Shown: piece by piece, positions 42,762 through 50,557 of the stretch
How positions within the stretch are numbered: the stretch's first letter is position 1
Layout of the letters: each line of letters begins with the position of its first letter
Assembly (NCBI GenBank): GCA_016223135.1
Contig: JACRPQ010000012.1
Span: 1 to 64,000 of the forward strand
Origin: Chloroflexota bacterium
GTDB lineage: Bacteria; Chloroflexota; Anaerolineae; Anaerolineales; Villigracilaceae
Direction: 5' to 3'
DNA: 64,000 bases
Notes under the pieces: model-generated
Database searches by the model: none
Seen by the model: the letters and a program-made list of their open reading frames with translations, nothing else
Told to the model about the DNA's origin: nothing
Translations under genes and position numbers: made by a program

Positions 42762-43205
42762 TTACGCGGCTGGCGATACGCTCAACGGACCAGTCATATA
42801 TTTTTTGCGCTGCCCATGTCCCAGCCAAGCCATTGCCTTGACGACCAGCACTGCCGGGTTGATGGGTTTTACCAGGCATTCATCCGCGCCTGCCTGATTG
42901 GCTTCCATCACCTCGCTGACGGTGTTTGCCGAGGTGAGCAGGATGATCGGTCCGCGGCTGGCGGCGCGCAGTTCCTGCAGCATCGCATTGCGCGCTGCTT
43001 TGGAAAGCTTCATATCCACCAGCATCAGCGAGGGACCGACCAGCCGCGCCGTTTGCAGGGCATTGGCAGCAGTGGTTTCAGACAGCACAATGCAATTCCT
43101 CTGCTGAAAGAGCGCTTCCAGCGTGGAGAGGTCCTCCAGGTGATCGGATGCGATTAACACCGTATGGAGGGGGATCGTGTCAATATCCGTTTTCCAGGTA
43201 GCCAT
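42762..43205 (-). CDS. Stand-alone receiver-domain protein
   Basis: The 147-residue protein is one response-regulator receiver domain: phospho-acceptor Asp in LMLVDMKLS, Thr/Ser in ILLTSAN, and Lys in CLVKPI. The start HTVLIASDHLEDL has a weak version of the usual acidic pair. No output domain follows. Such proteins pass phosphate or bind a partner. No kinase gene is adjacent. AAAGG precedes the ATG. Confidence 0.82.
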   Translation of the reverse strand: MATWKTDIDTIPLHTVLIASDHLEDLSTLEALFQQRNCIVLSETTAANALQTARLVGPSLMLVDMKLSKAARNAMLQELRAASRGPIILLTSANTVSEVMEANQAGADECLVKPINPAVLVVKAMAWLGHGQRKKYMTGPLSVSPAA

Positions 43206-43231
43206 ACGAATAAACCTTTCGCTCTACTTAC

Positions 43232-43261
43232 TTGACGGAAAACAAACCTGCATGTTACACT
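43232..43261 (+). promoter_or_regulatory. Promoter of the leader-ORF and acetyltransferase transcript
   Basis: TTGACG at 43232-43237 and TTACAC at 43255-43260 (17-base spacing), or TACACT one base later, form a good sigma-70-like promoter. The predicted start, near 43268, leaves a short leader before the small ORF at 43303. Confidence 0.65.
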
Positions 43262-43302
43262 GGCTACGCTTGTAAATTTTACAGAAAGGAGACGCACGAG
43301 AC

Positions 43303-43401
43303 ATGGCAATGAACATCGTCATCAGCATCACGAAGTCGTTCCGCATTGAAAAAGGCGGCATTGGTTTCGTTCCTTGTCGTAGTGCGCCTGCTCGCTGGTA
43401 G
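43303..43401 (+). CDS. Short leader ORF (32 codons) upstream of acetyltransferase genes
   Basis: The ORF starts MAMNIVISIT and ends CRSAPARW, with a strong AAAGGAGA 12 bases upstream. It is followed after 22 bases by a terminator and by a second one, then by three GNAT genes. GTGCGC at 43382-43387, inside its last codons, can pair with GCGCAC at 43433-43438, inside the terminator region. That is the layout of a translated attenuation leader, though it could be an independent small protein. Confidence 0.5.
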   Translation: MAMNIVISITKSFRIEKGGIGFVPCRSAPARW

Positions 43402-43423
43402 TTTACACGCAGACATGTAAATG

Positions 43424-43504
43424 ACAGCCGCAGCGCACCCGCCTGTGGCTGTTTTTTTTATCCACTGTCAGCCATGGGCGCAAGTCTGTGGCTGTTTTAT
43501 TTAT
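43424..43504 (+). terminator. Two tandem terminators in the acetyltransferase leader
   Basis: ACAGCCGCAG/CTGTGGCTGT with T8 is at 43424-43459. CAGCCA/TGGCTG with TTTTATTTATT is at 43469-43504. Both right arms carry the word CTGTGGCTGTTTT. They lie between the leader ORF and the first acetyltransferase gene. Confidence 0.75.
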
Positions 43505-43564
43505 TCCTCATCCCAATCCTTCTCCCGTTGGGAGCGGGGCAAGGGATGAGGGGAGGAGATAACC

Positions 43565-44143
43565 ATGTTCGATATTCAAACCCAATTGTTCGAAGGACGC
43601 GACATCCGTTTCGGTCCCATTGACTATGAAAAAGACCCGCAAATCGAATCCAAATGGACGCATGATTCCGACTTCATGCGCCTGTACGGTATTGACCCGG
43701 CGCGTCCCATGTCGCCGGCGATGGTGAAGAAGAAGTACGAAAAACTCGAAAAAGAAATCGAGGAATCGAAGAACATCTTCTACTTTACCATCCGCGCCCG
43801 CGAAGACGACCGCCTGATTGGCAAAGCCGTCGTCAGCCGCATCGAATGGTCGAACGGCAACGGCTGGATCGAACTCGGCATCGGCTCGGCGGACGACCGC
43901 CGCAAGGGATACGGCACACAAGCCCTGCAGCTTCTGCTCCGCTTTGCCTTTGTGGAGTTGAATCTCTACCGCGTGACGGCGCGCGTCCAGGAATACAACG
44001 AGGCGGCGATTGCTCTGCTCAAGAAGTTCGGATTCACCGAGGAAGTGCGCAGACGACAGGCGCTGGAGCGCGACAGCCGCCGCTGGGACCTGCTCGTTTT
44101 CGGCTTGTTGAAGGATGAATGGGCGAAGCAGGCTCAGGCGTAG
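43565..44143 (+). CDS. GNAT-family acetyltransferase 1
   Basis: The 192-residue protein has the GNAT fold of the RimJ/RimL branch: GWIELGIGSADDRRKGYGTQALQLLLRFAF with the acetyl-CoA-binding RxxGxG/A loop, then ELNLYRVTARVQEYNEAAIALLKKFGFTEE. It transfers an acetyl group from acetyl-CoA to an amine; substrate unknown. Acidic and Lys-rich near residues 55-75. GGGAGGAG precedes the ATG. It is the first of three tandem relatives, but less similar to the others. Confidence 0.88.
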   Translation: MFDIQTQLFEGRDIRFGPIDYEKDPQIESKWTHDSDFMRLYGIDPARPMSPAMVKKKYEKLEKEIEESKNIFYFTIRAREDDRLIGKAVVSRIEWSNGNGWIELGIGSADDRRKGYGTQALQLLLRFAFVELNLYRVTARVQEYNEAAIALLKKFGFTEEVRRRQALERDSRRWDLLVFGLLKDEWAKQAQA

Positions 44144-44177
44144 GCTGAAGCGGATTTATATCCGAAAGGAGAATGCA

Positions 44178-44747
44178 ATGAGAGATTTATTTCGTGGAGA
44201 CTTGGTTCGCCTGACGGCTGAAGATCCAGAGACGCGCGCGAAAATCGAAGTCCACTGGCAAAGAGACTCGGAGTATCGCAGGTTTTTGGATGCCGAAGCG
44301 GTGATGGTGGTATCCGAAAAGTGGCTGAAGGATTGGTTCGAGAAACGGGACGAGGAAGGATTTGGTCCACACCGTTACGTTTTCTCTGTCCGCACCCTGG
44401 CTGAGGATAAATTAATCGGCTTCTTTGCTCTGTGGGTGGATCTGGTACACAGCGAAGCCTGGGTGGGCATCGGCATCGGCGAGCGCGAGTTTTGGGGTAA
44501 GGGCTGCGGCACGGATGCAATGCGGTTGTGCCTGAGGTATGCCTTTACCGAGTTGAATGTGCAGCGCGTATCGCTCGGTTTGATGGACTATAACCCGCGC
44601 GCACTGCGTTCGTATGAAAAGGCTGGCTTTCGGCTGGAAGGACGCACCCGCGGCGACGTGCAGCGCGCAGGCAGGCATCACGACTCCCTGTGGATGGGCA
44701 TCCTGCGCGCGGAATGGCTGGGTCTTGATGCGGCGGCGGTCGAGTAA
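44178..44747 (+). CDS. GNAT-family acetyltransferase 2
   Basis: The 189-residue protein shares GIGIGEREFWGKGCGTDAMRL, LRYAFTELNVQRVSL and YNPRALRSYEKAGFRLEGR with the next gene, so both are clear paralogues in the RimJ/RimL-like branch. AAAGGAG precedes ATG 44178; the open frame goes further upstream into the previous gene but lacks family sequence. It lies 34 bases after the first GNAT gene. Confidence 0.88.
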   Translation: MRDLFRGDLVRLTAEDPETRAKIEVHWQRDSEYRRFLDAEAVMVVSEKWLKDWFEKRDEEGFGPHRYVFSVRTLAEDKLIGFFALWVDLVHSEAWVGIGIGEREFWGKGCGTDAMRLCLRYAFTELNVQRVSLGLMDYNPRALRSYEKAGFRLEGRTRGDVQRAGRHHDSLWMGILRAEWLGLDAAAVE

Positions 44748-44807
44748 TGGCGCAAGATGCCATGTATCGAGACCCGCCGCCTACTCGACCGGCGGAGGAT
44801 AAAAACC

Positions 44808-45356
44808 ATGAGAGACATTTACAAAGGTAACCTTGTGCGCTTGAGCGCCATCAACGCCGAAGAAGCGGGTAAGGCATTCGCCCGCTGGCACCGCGACTCG
44901 GAATTCAAACGTCTGATTGACAGCGGTGTCCTGCAAATGCCATCCGCCAAGTTTGCACAAACCTGGCTGGAGAAAGAACTGGAAGAAGCGTCGGTCAATC
45001 AGCACTGGTTCAGCATCCGCAAATTGGACGACGACCGCTTGCTTGGCGACATTGACCTGTACGTGTACAACTGGTCTGCCCGCGACGCCTTTGTGGGGCT
45101 GGGCATCGGCGAGCGCGAGTTTTGGGGCAAGGGCTATGGAACTGACGTAATGCGCGTCATCTTGCGCTACGCTTTCACCGAAGTTAATTTGCACCGCGTC
45201 ACCCTGACCGTGTTCGAGTACAACCCGCGCGCCATTCGTTCCTACGAAAAAGCGGGTTTTCGTCACGAAGGACGGATGCGCGGAGCGCTGAACAAGGAAG
45301 GCAGGCGCTGGGACGTCCTCGTGATGGGCATCCTGCGCGAAGAATGGATGGAATAA
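44808..45356 (+). CDS. GNAT-family acetyltransferase 3
   Basis: The 182-residue protein has the same motifs as its neighbour: GLGIGEREFWGKGYGTDVM, LRYAFTEVNLHRVTL and YNPRAIRSYEKAGFRHEGR. GGAGG lies nine bases before ATG 44808; a start at 44757 would add residues that overlap no conserved part. It likely arose by tandem duplication of the previous gene. The three may act on related substrates, such as ribosomal protein N-termini, peptides or antibiotics. Confidence 0.88.
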   Translation: MRDIYKGNLVRLSAINAEEAGKAFARWHRDSEFKRLIDSGVLQMPSAKFAQTWLEKELEEASVNQHWFSIRKLDDDRLLGDIDLYVYNWSARDAFVGLGIGEREFWGKGYGTDVMRVILRYAFTEVNLHRVTLTVFEYNPRAIRSYEKAGFRHEGRMRGALNKEGRRWDVLVMGILREEWME

Positions 45357-45391
45357 AATGAATACTAGCGACCTGACAGTTTCAAATGGGA

Positions 45392-45612
45392 CGCTGAAAA
45401 ACGCAGATAAACGCAGAAAAAAACAACTAAATCAGCGCAAATCAGCGTTCATCTGCGTCCCAAAACAAAAGTGTCGGGTGGCTGGAATGAATATAACTAC
45501 GAAAGGAACTCCGACCCGGCTGGGAAATCAGTGTACAATCGCTTTAGACATACAACGTCCTGAAGGCTGTTGTGATCCTTCGGCTTTGCCTCAGGATAAG
45601 CCTTCGGGAGGC
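45392..45612. repeat. Hairpin repeats in the gap after the acetyltransferase genes
   Basis: ACGCAGATAAACGCAG near 45402 is inverted as GCGTTCATCTGCGT near 45445, a hairpin of the dispersed 60-70 bp class. Further on CGTCCTGAAGGC (45556) pairs with GCCTTCGGGAGG (about 45600), related to the CGTCCCGAAGG family. The open frame across this gap is not convincing as a gene. Confidence 0.55.
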
Positions 45613-45632
45613 TAAATAACAAGGAGACTCAC

Positions 45633-46220
45633 ATGAACCTGCGTTGTTCCTTCTGTCAGACCCCCTTCACCCTCGGGCGCATCGAAAAACTCAACGCCCT
45701 GCAGGAAATGTATGCGAAGAACCTGCATCATTACGATGCGCACTGTCCGCGCTGCCGGCGCGCAACGCCGGTTCCGCGTCAGAAACTTGAGATGACCATG
45801 CCCAACTGGCGCGAAGCGCTCAAAGAACTGGAACAGGAAATGACGGCGCACCCTCAACCGGAAGCGCCTCTTCCCAAGCCGGAACCTGCTCCTGTTCCCC
45901 CAGCCGAATCCACGCCTGAGCATCGCAAACGCGCCGGCAAAGCGGCGCAGCCGCCTGTCAGTGAGGAGCCGGTCAAAGAAAAACCTGCCGGGAAGAAAGC
46001 GGCGGCAGAAAAGCCGGCTGAAGAAAAACCCGCTCCAGAAAGGCCTGCCAGGAAGAAAGCGACGGCAGAAAAGCCCGCCGTGGAGAAGCCTGCCTCAGAG
46101 AAACCTGCCAAAAAGAAACCTGCGGCAGAGAAGCCCGCTCCAGAGAAACCTGCCAAGAAGAAGCCTGCCGCAGAAAAACCCGCCAAACAGCCGAAAGCGA
46201 CCGCCAAGAAAAGCAAATGA
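45633..46220 (+). CDS. Zinc-ribbon protein with Lys/Pro/Ala-repeat tail
   Basis: The 195-residue protein starts with a zinc ribbon, [11 protein letters not shown] then [18 protein letters not shown] (residues ~5-52). From about residue 70 it is a low-complexity tail with repeats such as AEKPA, EKPAKKK and PAPEKPA. This resembles histone H1-like tails, which bind nucleic acids without strong sequence preference. The AAGGAGAC before the ATG is strong. The stop overlaps the HAD gene start (ATGA). Confidence 0.72.
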   Translation: MNLRCSFCQTPFTLGRIEKLNALQEMYAKNLHHYDAHCPRCRRATPVPRQKLEMTMPNWREALKELEQEMTAHPQPEAPLPKPEPAPVPPAESTPEHRKRAGKAAQPPVSEEPVKEKPAGKKAAAEKPAEEKPAPERPARKKATAEKPAVEKPASEKPAKKKPAAEKPAPEKPAKKKPAAEKPAKQPKATAKKSK

Positions 46221-46822
46221 CCATCAAAGCCGTATTTTTCGATCTGGGCGGAGTTATCCTCCGCACGGAATTTCAAGCGCCGCGCCAGCATCTCGCCGAA
46301 CGCCTCGGCATGGATTATGAGGACATCGAAAAAATCGTCTTCGGCGGAGGTGCGAATGGTTCCGCCGCCCGCGCCTCGCTCGGTGAAATTACGGAGGAGG
46401 AACACTGGCACAATGTGATGAAGACCCTCAAATTGCCGCCCGGCGATTACGAGCGCATCCGTGACGAGTTCTTTGCCGGCGATGTGATCGACCACAACAT
46501 CCTGAACTTCCTGCGCTCGATCAAACCCAGGGTCAAAACGGGTCTCGTCAGCAATGCCTGGAGCGGACTGCGCGCCTACATTGTGCGCGAAAAATTCGAC
46601 GACGCCTTTCATCACATGGTCATCTCGGCGGAGGTGGGGGTGGCAAAGCCCGACCCCGAGATTTACCACATTGCGCTGGAACAGGCTCAGGTGCGGGCAA
46701 ACGAGGCGGTCTTTGTGGATGACTTTGCCGAGAACATCGAAGCCTGTCAACGGCTTGGCATGAAGGGCATCCATTTCAAAGACGCCGCCTCTGCCATCGA
46801 ACAGGTGAAGGCGTTGTTGTAA
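46217..46822 (+). CDS. HAD-superfamily hydrolase (IA type)
   Basis: The 201-residue protein has HAD motif I FFDLGGV (nucleophile Asp), motif II as GLVSNAW, motif III Lys in [10 protein letters not shown], and motif [13 protein letters not shown]. The second Asp of the usual DxD is Gly, as in YihX-like phosphatases. It probably hydrolyses a sugar phosphate or similar. It overlaps the zinc-ribbon gene by four bases, so both are translated from one message. A palindromic element and terminator follow. Confidence 0.88.
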   Translation: MTIKAVFFDLGGVILRTEFQAPRQHLAERLGMDYEDIEKIVFGGGANGSAARASLGEITEEEHWHNVMKTLKLPPGDYERIRDEFFAGDVIDHNILNFLRSIKPRVKTGLVSNAWSGLRAYIVREKFDDAFHHMVISAEVGVAKPDPEIYHIALEQAQVRANEAVFVDDFAENIEACQRLGMKGIHFKDAASAIEQVKALL

Positions 46823-46823
46823 T

Positions 46824-46903
46824 TCACCTTATGCGGTAGCGCGAGAGTTATCTCGCGTTTTCGGGCGCCATGACCCGCACTACGAAGAAACTGCGTAAGG
46901 TGA
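46824..46903 (-). repeat. Cloverleaf-like palindromic element, copy A3 (inverted, diverged)
   Basis: Terminal repeats are TCACCTTATGC and GCGTAAGGTGA. The inner CGCGAGAGTTATCTCGCG stem is kept, while the other inner stem reads GGGCGCCATGACCCGC and is partly broken. It starts two bases after the HAD stop codon, in the opposite orientation to A1. Confidence 0.75.
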
Positions 46904-46922
46904 GGTTGTAATTCGAGCCGCT

Positions 46923-46961
46923 GACTTCGGAAGTCTAAAGGACTTCCGAAGTCTTTGTTTT
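46923..46961 (+). terminator. Terminator between convergent HAD and MOSC genes
   Basis: GACTTCGGAAGTC and GACTTCCGAAGTC form a 13-base palindromic stem with loop taaag, followed by TTTGTTTT on the plus strand. The stop codon of the MOSC gene lies inside the stem, so it may serve both genes. Confidence 0.75.
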
Positions 46962-47585
46962 CAATTCCTCTTCCAAATCCCTGCGCACTCGCTCAGCGAT
47001 GGGGGCTTTGAGGTGTCGGCGCAGGGACTCTTCGCTTTTGTCCTTTACGTAATGTTCGCGGTATATTTCCACAATGGAAATCGTTTCGCCCGCGTATTTT
47101 TCTACGGTCACGGCGTCGCCTGCCCGAATCACACCCTCCCGAATCACGCGCACATACAAGCCGGGGCGTTCCGCCGCGCGGAACTTCTTCACCCACTGCG
47201 GGTCGCTCATGCGCGTGGCGAACGTGCCGCACGGGATGCGCGGGGCGGTCACTTGCAGGGTCACTTCGCCGATGTGCAAATAATCGCCGACGTTGAACGC
47301 CGCGCTTTCGAGGTCGCTGATGGTAAGGTTTTCGCCGAAGGTGCCGGGGGCGAGTTTCTGCCCCAGTTCCTGCTCCCACCAGGCATAGTCCGCACTGCCA
47401 TAGATATACAGCGCCTGATCGGGTCCGCCGTGATTCTTTTGGTCGCAAATGGCGTCGCCTTCGATGCCGAGGGACTTGATTTCGACGGGGCGGTCAACGG
47501 GCAGTTTGTAGATGCCCGTCGTTTCGACGTAATCGTTTCGTTGTTGTTGTCGTTCTGCGCCTATGTTGATGCTGAGTAATTTCAT
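46935..47585 (-). CDS. MOSC-domain protein (YiiM-like)
   Basis: The 216-residue protein matches MOSC proteins of the YiiM group: GIEGDAICDQKNHGGPDQALYIY near residue 40-62, GTFGENLTISDL, and the conserved Cys in APRIPCGTFATRM. Such proteins bind molybdenum cofactor and can reduce N-hydroxylated compounds. The C-terminal helix-rich region (~165-205) is the YiiM 3-alpha tail. The start is ATG 47585. Confidence 0.88.
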   Translation of the reverse strand: MKLLSINIGAERQQQRNDYVETTGIYKLPVDRPVEIKSLGIEGDAICDQKNHGGPDQALYIYGSADYAWWEQELGQKLAPGTFGENLTISDLESAAFNVGDYLHIGEVTLQVTAPRIPCGTFATRMSDPQWVKKFRAAERPGLYVRVIREGVIRAGDAVTVEKYAGETISIVEIYREHYVKDKSEESLRRHLKAPIAERVRRDLEEELKTKTSEVL

Positions 47586-47730
47586 TGGTCTTCACCTGTA
47601 ATTGGTTTTTGCATTTGTTCGATTGTAACAAACTCCCCCTTTGCTTTGAGTTACGGAACAGCGGCGTTCACAATCGTGCAGGACGATGTGAGGACAGGCG
47701 TTTTCCTGATGTTGGATGAAGAAATTGATC

Positions 47731-48111
47731 TCATGCCCTGTTCTGAGAGGGCTTGGATGCCTGAAACGAAGCGACTGCCTCATCCACTGTGTCGTACACC
47801 TCGATAAATTGGGAGACGCCCGTCACTTGTAGAAGTTCGCGGATGACCGGCGTTACCCCCGCAATTTTGAGGTGGTTGCCGTTGTCGCTTTGGGCAAATA
47901 CTTTGTGAACGATAATCAGCGCCCGCAAGCCAATGCTGGTCATTGAATCCGTTTGGCTCAAGTCAATTACGGCGTTCCGCGCGCCGTTTTTATACGCTTC
48001 TTGCGCCAGTCTTTCCAGCTCGGCAAAGTTGCCAAGATGAATACGCTCGCGGAGTTGAAAAACGGTCACCGCAATGCGCCCCTGCCTTTGTGAAATGTCT
48101 GCCAGTGCCAT
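47731..48111 (-). CDS. STAS-domain anti-sigma factor antagonist
   Basis: The 126-residue protein has the SpoIIAA/RsbV fold: VTVFQLRERIHLGNFAELE, NAVIDLSQTDSMTSIGLRALI with the phosphorylatable Ser in DSMTS, and LKIAGVTPVIRELLQVTGVSQFIEVYDTVDEAVASF. It would bind an anti-sigma kinase and so release a sigma factor or relay stress signals; no kinase is adjacent. AAAGGA precedes ATG 48111; an ATG eight codons earlier overlaps the SD. Confidence 0.85.
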   Translation of the reverse strand: MALADISQRQGRIAVTVFQLRERIHLGNFAELERLAQEAYKNGARNAVIDLSQTDSMTSIGLRALIIVHKVFAQSDNGNHLKIAGVTPVIRELLQVTGVSQFIEVYDTVDEAVASFQASKPSQNRA

Positions 48112-48173
48112 GCTCGTCCTTTCTTTGCCGCCCAATCATACTATAACTGTTTCAACTGTTTTCTGCGCGGGCG

Positions 48174-49322
48174 TCAACGAATCAGCCTTGGCGCACGGAT
48201 TCGCTGAAACAAATAGACGGAGGCAAACGACAGAATTGTGGTCAACACGGTCACCAGCGGGATATAAAGCAAGCCGCGCGAATAGTAGTCCGGCAGAACC
48301 TTGACGAAAAAACCGTTGAAAATTTCATGAATCAAATACATGCCAAAACTTGCTTCGGCAACCTTCAGAATTATCTTGTTTGCTGTCAGGCGGGGAGACA
48401 GGTTCTTTGCCAACAGAAAGATCAGTATGGAAAGCAAAAACTGCAAGAGACCGCGGTCGGTGTTGATGAAATCATCTCTCAAAATACCCAATGAACTGAC
48501 GGCATAGTAATTCAACACCGCGCTGACCGCCACCAGCAAGGCGATGATGACGACAATCCAGCCGTTGCCCAAGCGAATGGCGGCAGCGTGCTTGTCAATG
48601 GTATAACCGGCGAGAAAATACACCATAAACCAGGGGAAAAGTGTGAACCATTCCATGTTGAGGTGATAGACGGTGTCTGCTACATTGGCGATCTGTTGCA
48701 ATACAAAGAACGGAAGCGTCAATCCCAGCAGGAGCGCCAATTCACCGGCTGTGGGTTTTTCTCCGAGGATGAATTTGTTGAGGAACGGCGCGAACATCAT
48801 CAAACAAATAAACATGGACAGATACCACAAATGCGGAGCAATGTAGCCGTTCACGATGAACAGCGCCTTCAGCGTCCACAACACCGTTTGCGTATCCATC
48901 CCGTCCAGGATATACACTCCCAGATAGACGAAGTTCCAGAAAAGAATGGGAGGGATTAAACGCATTGCCCGCTTTTTGTAAAACCCTTCCAGTGTATAAG
49001 TCTTACCAAGCAGAAGTGCGCCAGAAACCATCACAAACACCGGCACTGCCGACCTCGCCAACACCCCCAGCACCACTGCGAGCCACCATTCGGCTGGACC
49101 TACCTTGCCATAACGGTAAAAATCCACAACGACGTGACCGGTGATCACTGCCAGGATGGCGAACGCACGAAGATAATCCAACCAGGCTTGGCGGGAGAAT
49201 TTCACTTCAGCCTCTCCCTCGCTTTGCTTTGCTTGCCAGGCAGTGCTCCATCCTTTTTCCGACAAGGAAGTTTGCTCGCTGGCGTTTGAACCGTTAAAGA
49301 TGGGAATGGAATGTCGTTCCAT
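48174..49322 (-). CDS. Acyltransferase family 3 membrane protein
   Basis: The 382-residue protein has about ten helices and the family start WLDYLRAFAILAVITGHVV, with the conserved His. AMRLIPPILFW and LWYLSMFICLMM are further family landmarks. Enzymes of this type transfer acyl groups to sugars or other cell-surface molecules. The first ~40 residues are polar and not conserved, so a later start is possible. It stands alone between the STAS and lipA genes. Confidence 0.85.
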   Translation of the reverse strand: MERHSIPIFNGSNASEQTSLSEKGWSTAWQAKQSEGEAEVKFSRQAWLDYLRAFAILAVITGHVVVDFYRYGKVGPAEWWLAVVLGVLARSAVPVFVMVSGALLLGKTYTLEGFYKKRAMRLIPPILFWNFVYLGVYILDGMDTQTVLWTLKALFIVNGYIAPHLWYLSMFICLMMFAPFLNKFILGEKPTAGELALLLGLTLPFFVLQQIANVADTVYHLNMEWFTLFPWFMVYFLAGYTIDKHAAAIRLGNGWIVVIIALLVAVSAVLNYYAVSSLGILRDDFINTDRGLLQFLLSILIFLLAKNLSPRLTANKIILKVAEASFGMYLIHEIFNGFFVKVLPDYYSRGLLYIPLVTVLTTILSFASVYLFQRIRAPRLIR

Positions 49323-49458
49323 TCTTGCTCTCTCCTTATGGGCATGCTTTTGCTCTGCCGTATGTTTTTCTCAAGACGGAAAATTTACGGAAAAGTAACC
49401 GCCCCCCGCAGACAAAAAAACTCCCGCCGACCTTTCAAGTCATGCGGGAGTTATTGAC

Positions 49459-49600
49459 TCACCTTACGCAATTTCTTCGTAGGGCGGGTCATGTCGCCCA
49501 AAAACGCGAGATAAATCTCGCACTACCGCGTAACATGAGTTATTGATTTACTGCTTACTGCTTACTGCTTACTGCTTACTGATTACTGATTACTGATTAC
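49459..49600 (+). repeat. Cloverleaf-like element copy A4 and TTACTG tandem words
   Basis: 49459-49538 is a diverged copy: the left end TCACCTTACGC is intact, the right end is GCGTAACATGA, and the second inner stem is CGCGAGATAAATCTCG. From 49551 the words TTACTGCTTACTGATTACTG repeat up to the end of lipA, and the lipA stop codon is formed by them. Confidence 0.75.
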
Positions 49601-50537
49601 TGGCGTTTGTTCCATACAACTTCCGATGCACCACACTCAACGCGCGCACCTGCTCTGCGGCATGGTATGACGACCGCACCAGCGGATTCGCCTCCACCCA
49701 CTTGAACCCAATCGAATAGCCATATTCGCGCAATTCAGCGAACTCTTCCATCGTGTAATAGCGCGCGATGGGCATGTGCTTCTTGCTCGGCTGCAGGTAC
49801 TGACCGATGGTCAGGATGTCCACGCCCCAACTGCGCTGGTCGCGCATCACGGCTTTGACCTCGTCCATCGTTTCGCCCAGCCCCACCATGATGCCCGATT
49901 TGGTCAGCACTTCGGGGTCGAGTTTCTTGGCGTTTCTCAACGTCGCCGCCGCCCACTCGTAGTTGTCCTGCGGCTGGACGGTCTTGAACAGCCGCGGCAC
50001 GGTCTCCACGTTGTGATTCAAAATCTCCGGGCGGGCGTCCATGACAATCTTCAACGCCTCCAGCGAGCCTTTGAAATCGGGGATCAGCACCTCGATGGAG
50101 CAGCCCGGCAGAAGTTCACGAATGCGGCGGATGACCATCGCAAAAATGGGCGCGCCGCCATCGCGCCGCTCGTCGCGGTTCACCGACGTGATGACGGCGT
50201 GCTTCAGGTTCATCGCTTTCACGGCTTGCGCCACGCGTTCGGCTTCGCCCCAATCCAGCAGGGCGGGCTTGCCGTGCTTCACGTCGCAAAAGGCGCAGGT
50301 GCGCGTGCATACATCGCCCAGCATCAGGAAGGTGGCGGTGCCGCTTCCCCAGCATTCGCCAAGGTTGGGGCACATGGCTTCTTCACAGACGGTGTGCAAT
50401 TCCTTCTTGCGCATCAGGCTGTGCAGCCATTCGTAGGTCTCGCCCGAAGGCGCGCGCACCTTGATCCACTCGGGGCGGCGCAGCGGGCGGGCATCGGTTT
50501 CAGGGGTGATTCGGTCTCTCGTTGGGGTAGCAGGCAT
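49590..50537 (-). CDS. lipA: Lipoyl synthase
   Basis: The 315-residue radical-SAM enzyme inserts sulfur into octanoyl chains to make lipoate. It has the auxiliary cluster cysteines C51, C56 and C62 ([12 protein letters not shown]), the SAM cluster C77, C81 and C84 (CTRTCAFC), and the C-terminal RSSYH Ser ligand near 291. Length is usual. The last five residues (NASNQ) and the stop codon come from TTACTG tandem repeat. No octanoyltransferase gene (lipB) is next to it. Confidence 0.96.
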   Translation of the reverse strand: MPATPTRDRITPETDARPLRRPEWIKVRAPSGETYEWLHSLMRKKELHTVCEEAMCPNLGECWGSGTATFLMLGDVCTRTCAFCDVKHGKPALLDWGEAERVAQAVKAMNLKHAVITSVNRDERRDGGAPIFAMVIRRIRELLPGCSIEVLIPDFKGSLEALKIVMDARPEILNHNVETVPRLFKTVQPQDNYEWAAATLRNAKKLDPEVLTKSGIMVGLGETMDEVKAVMRDQRSWGVDILTIGQYLQPSKKHMPIARYYTMEEFAELREYGYSIGFKWVEANPLVRSSYHAAEQVRALSVVHRKLYGTNASNQ

Positions 50538-50557
50538 AAAGGTCCTTTAATGAGCCG

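Noticed and set aside
45358-45615. ORF of 85 codons after the third GNAT gene
   Set aside because: It is made of hairpin-repeat sequence, has no SD-supported start and no domain.
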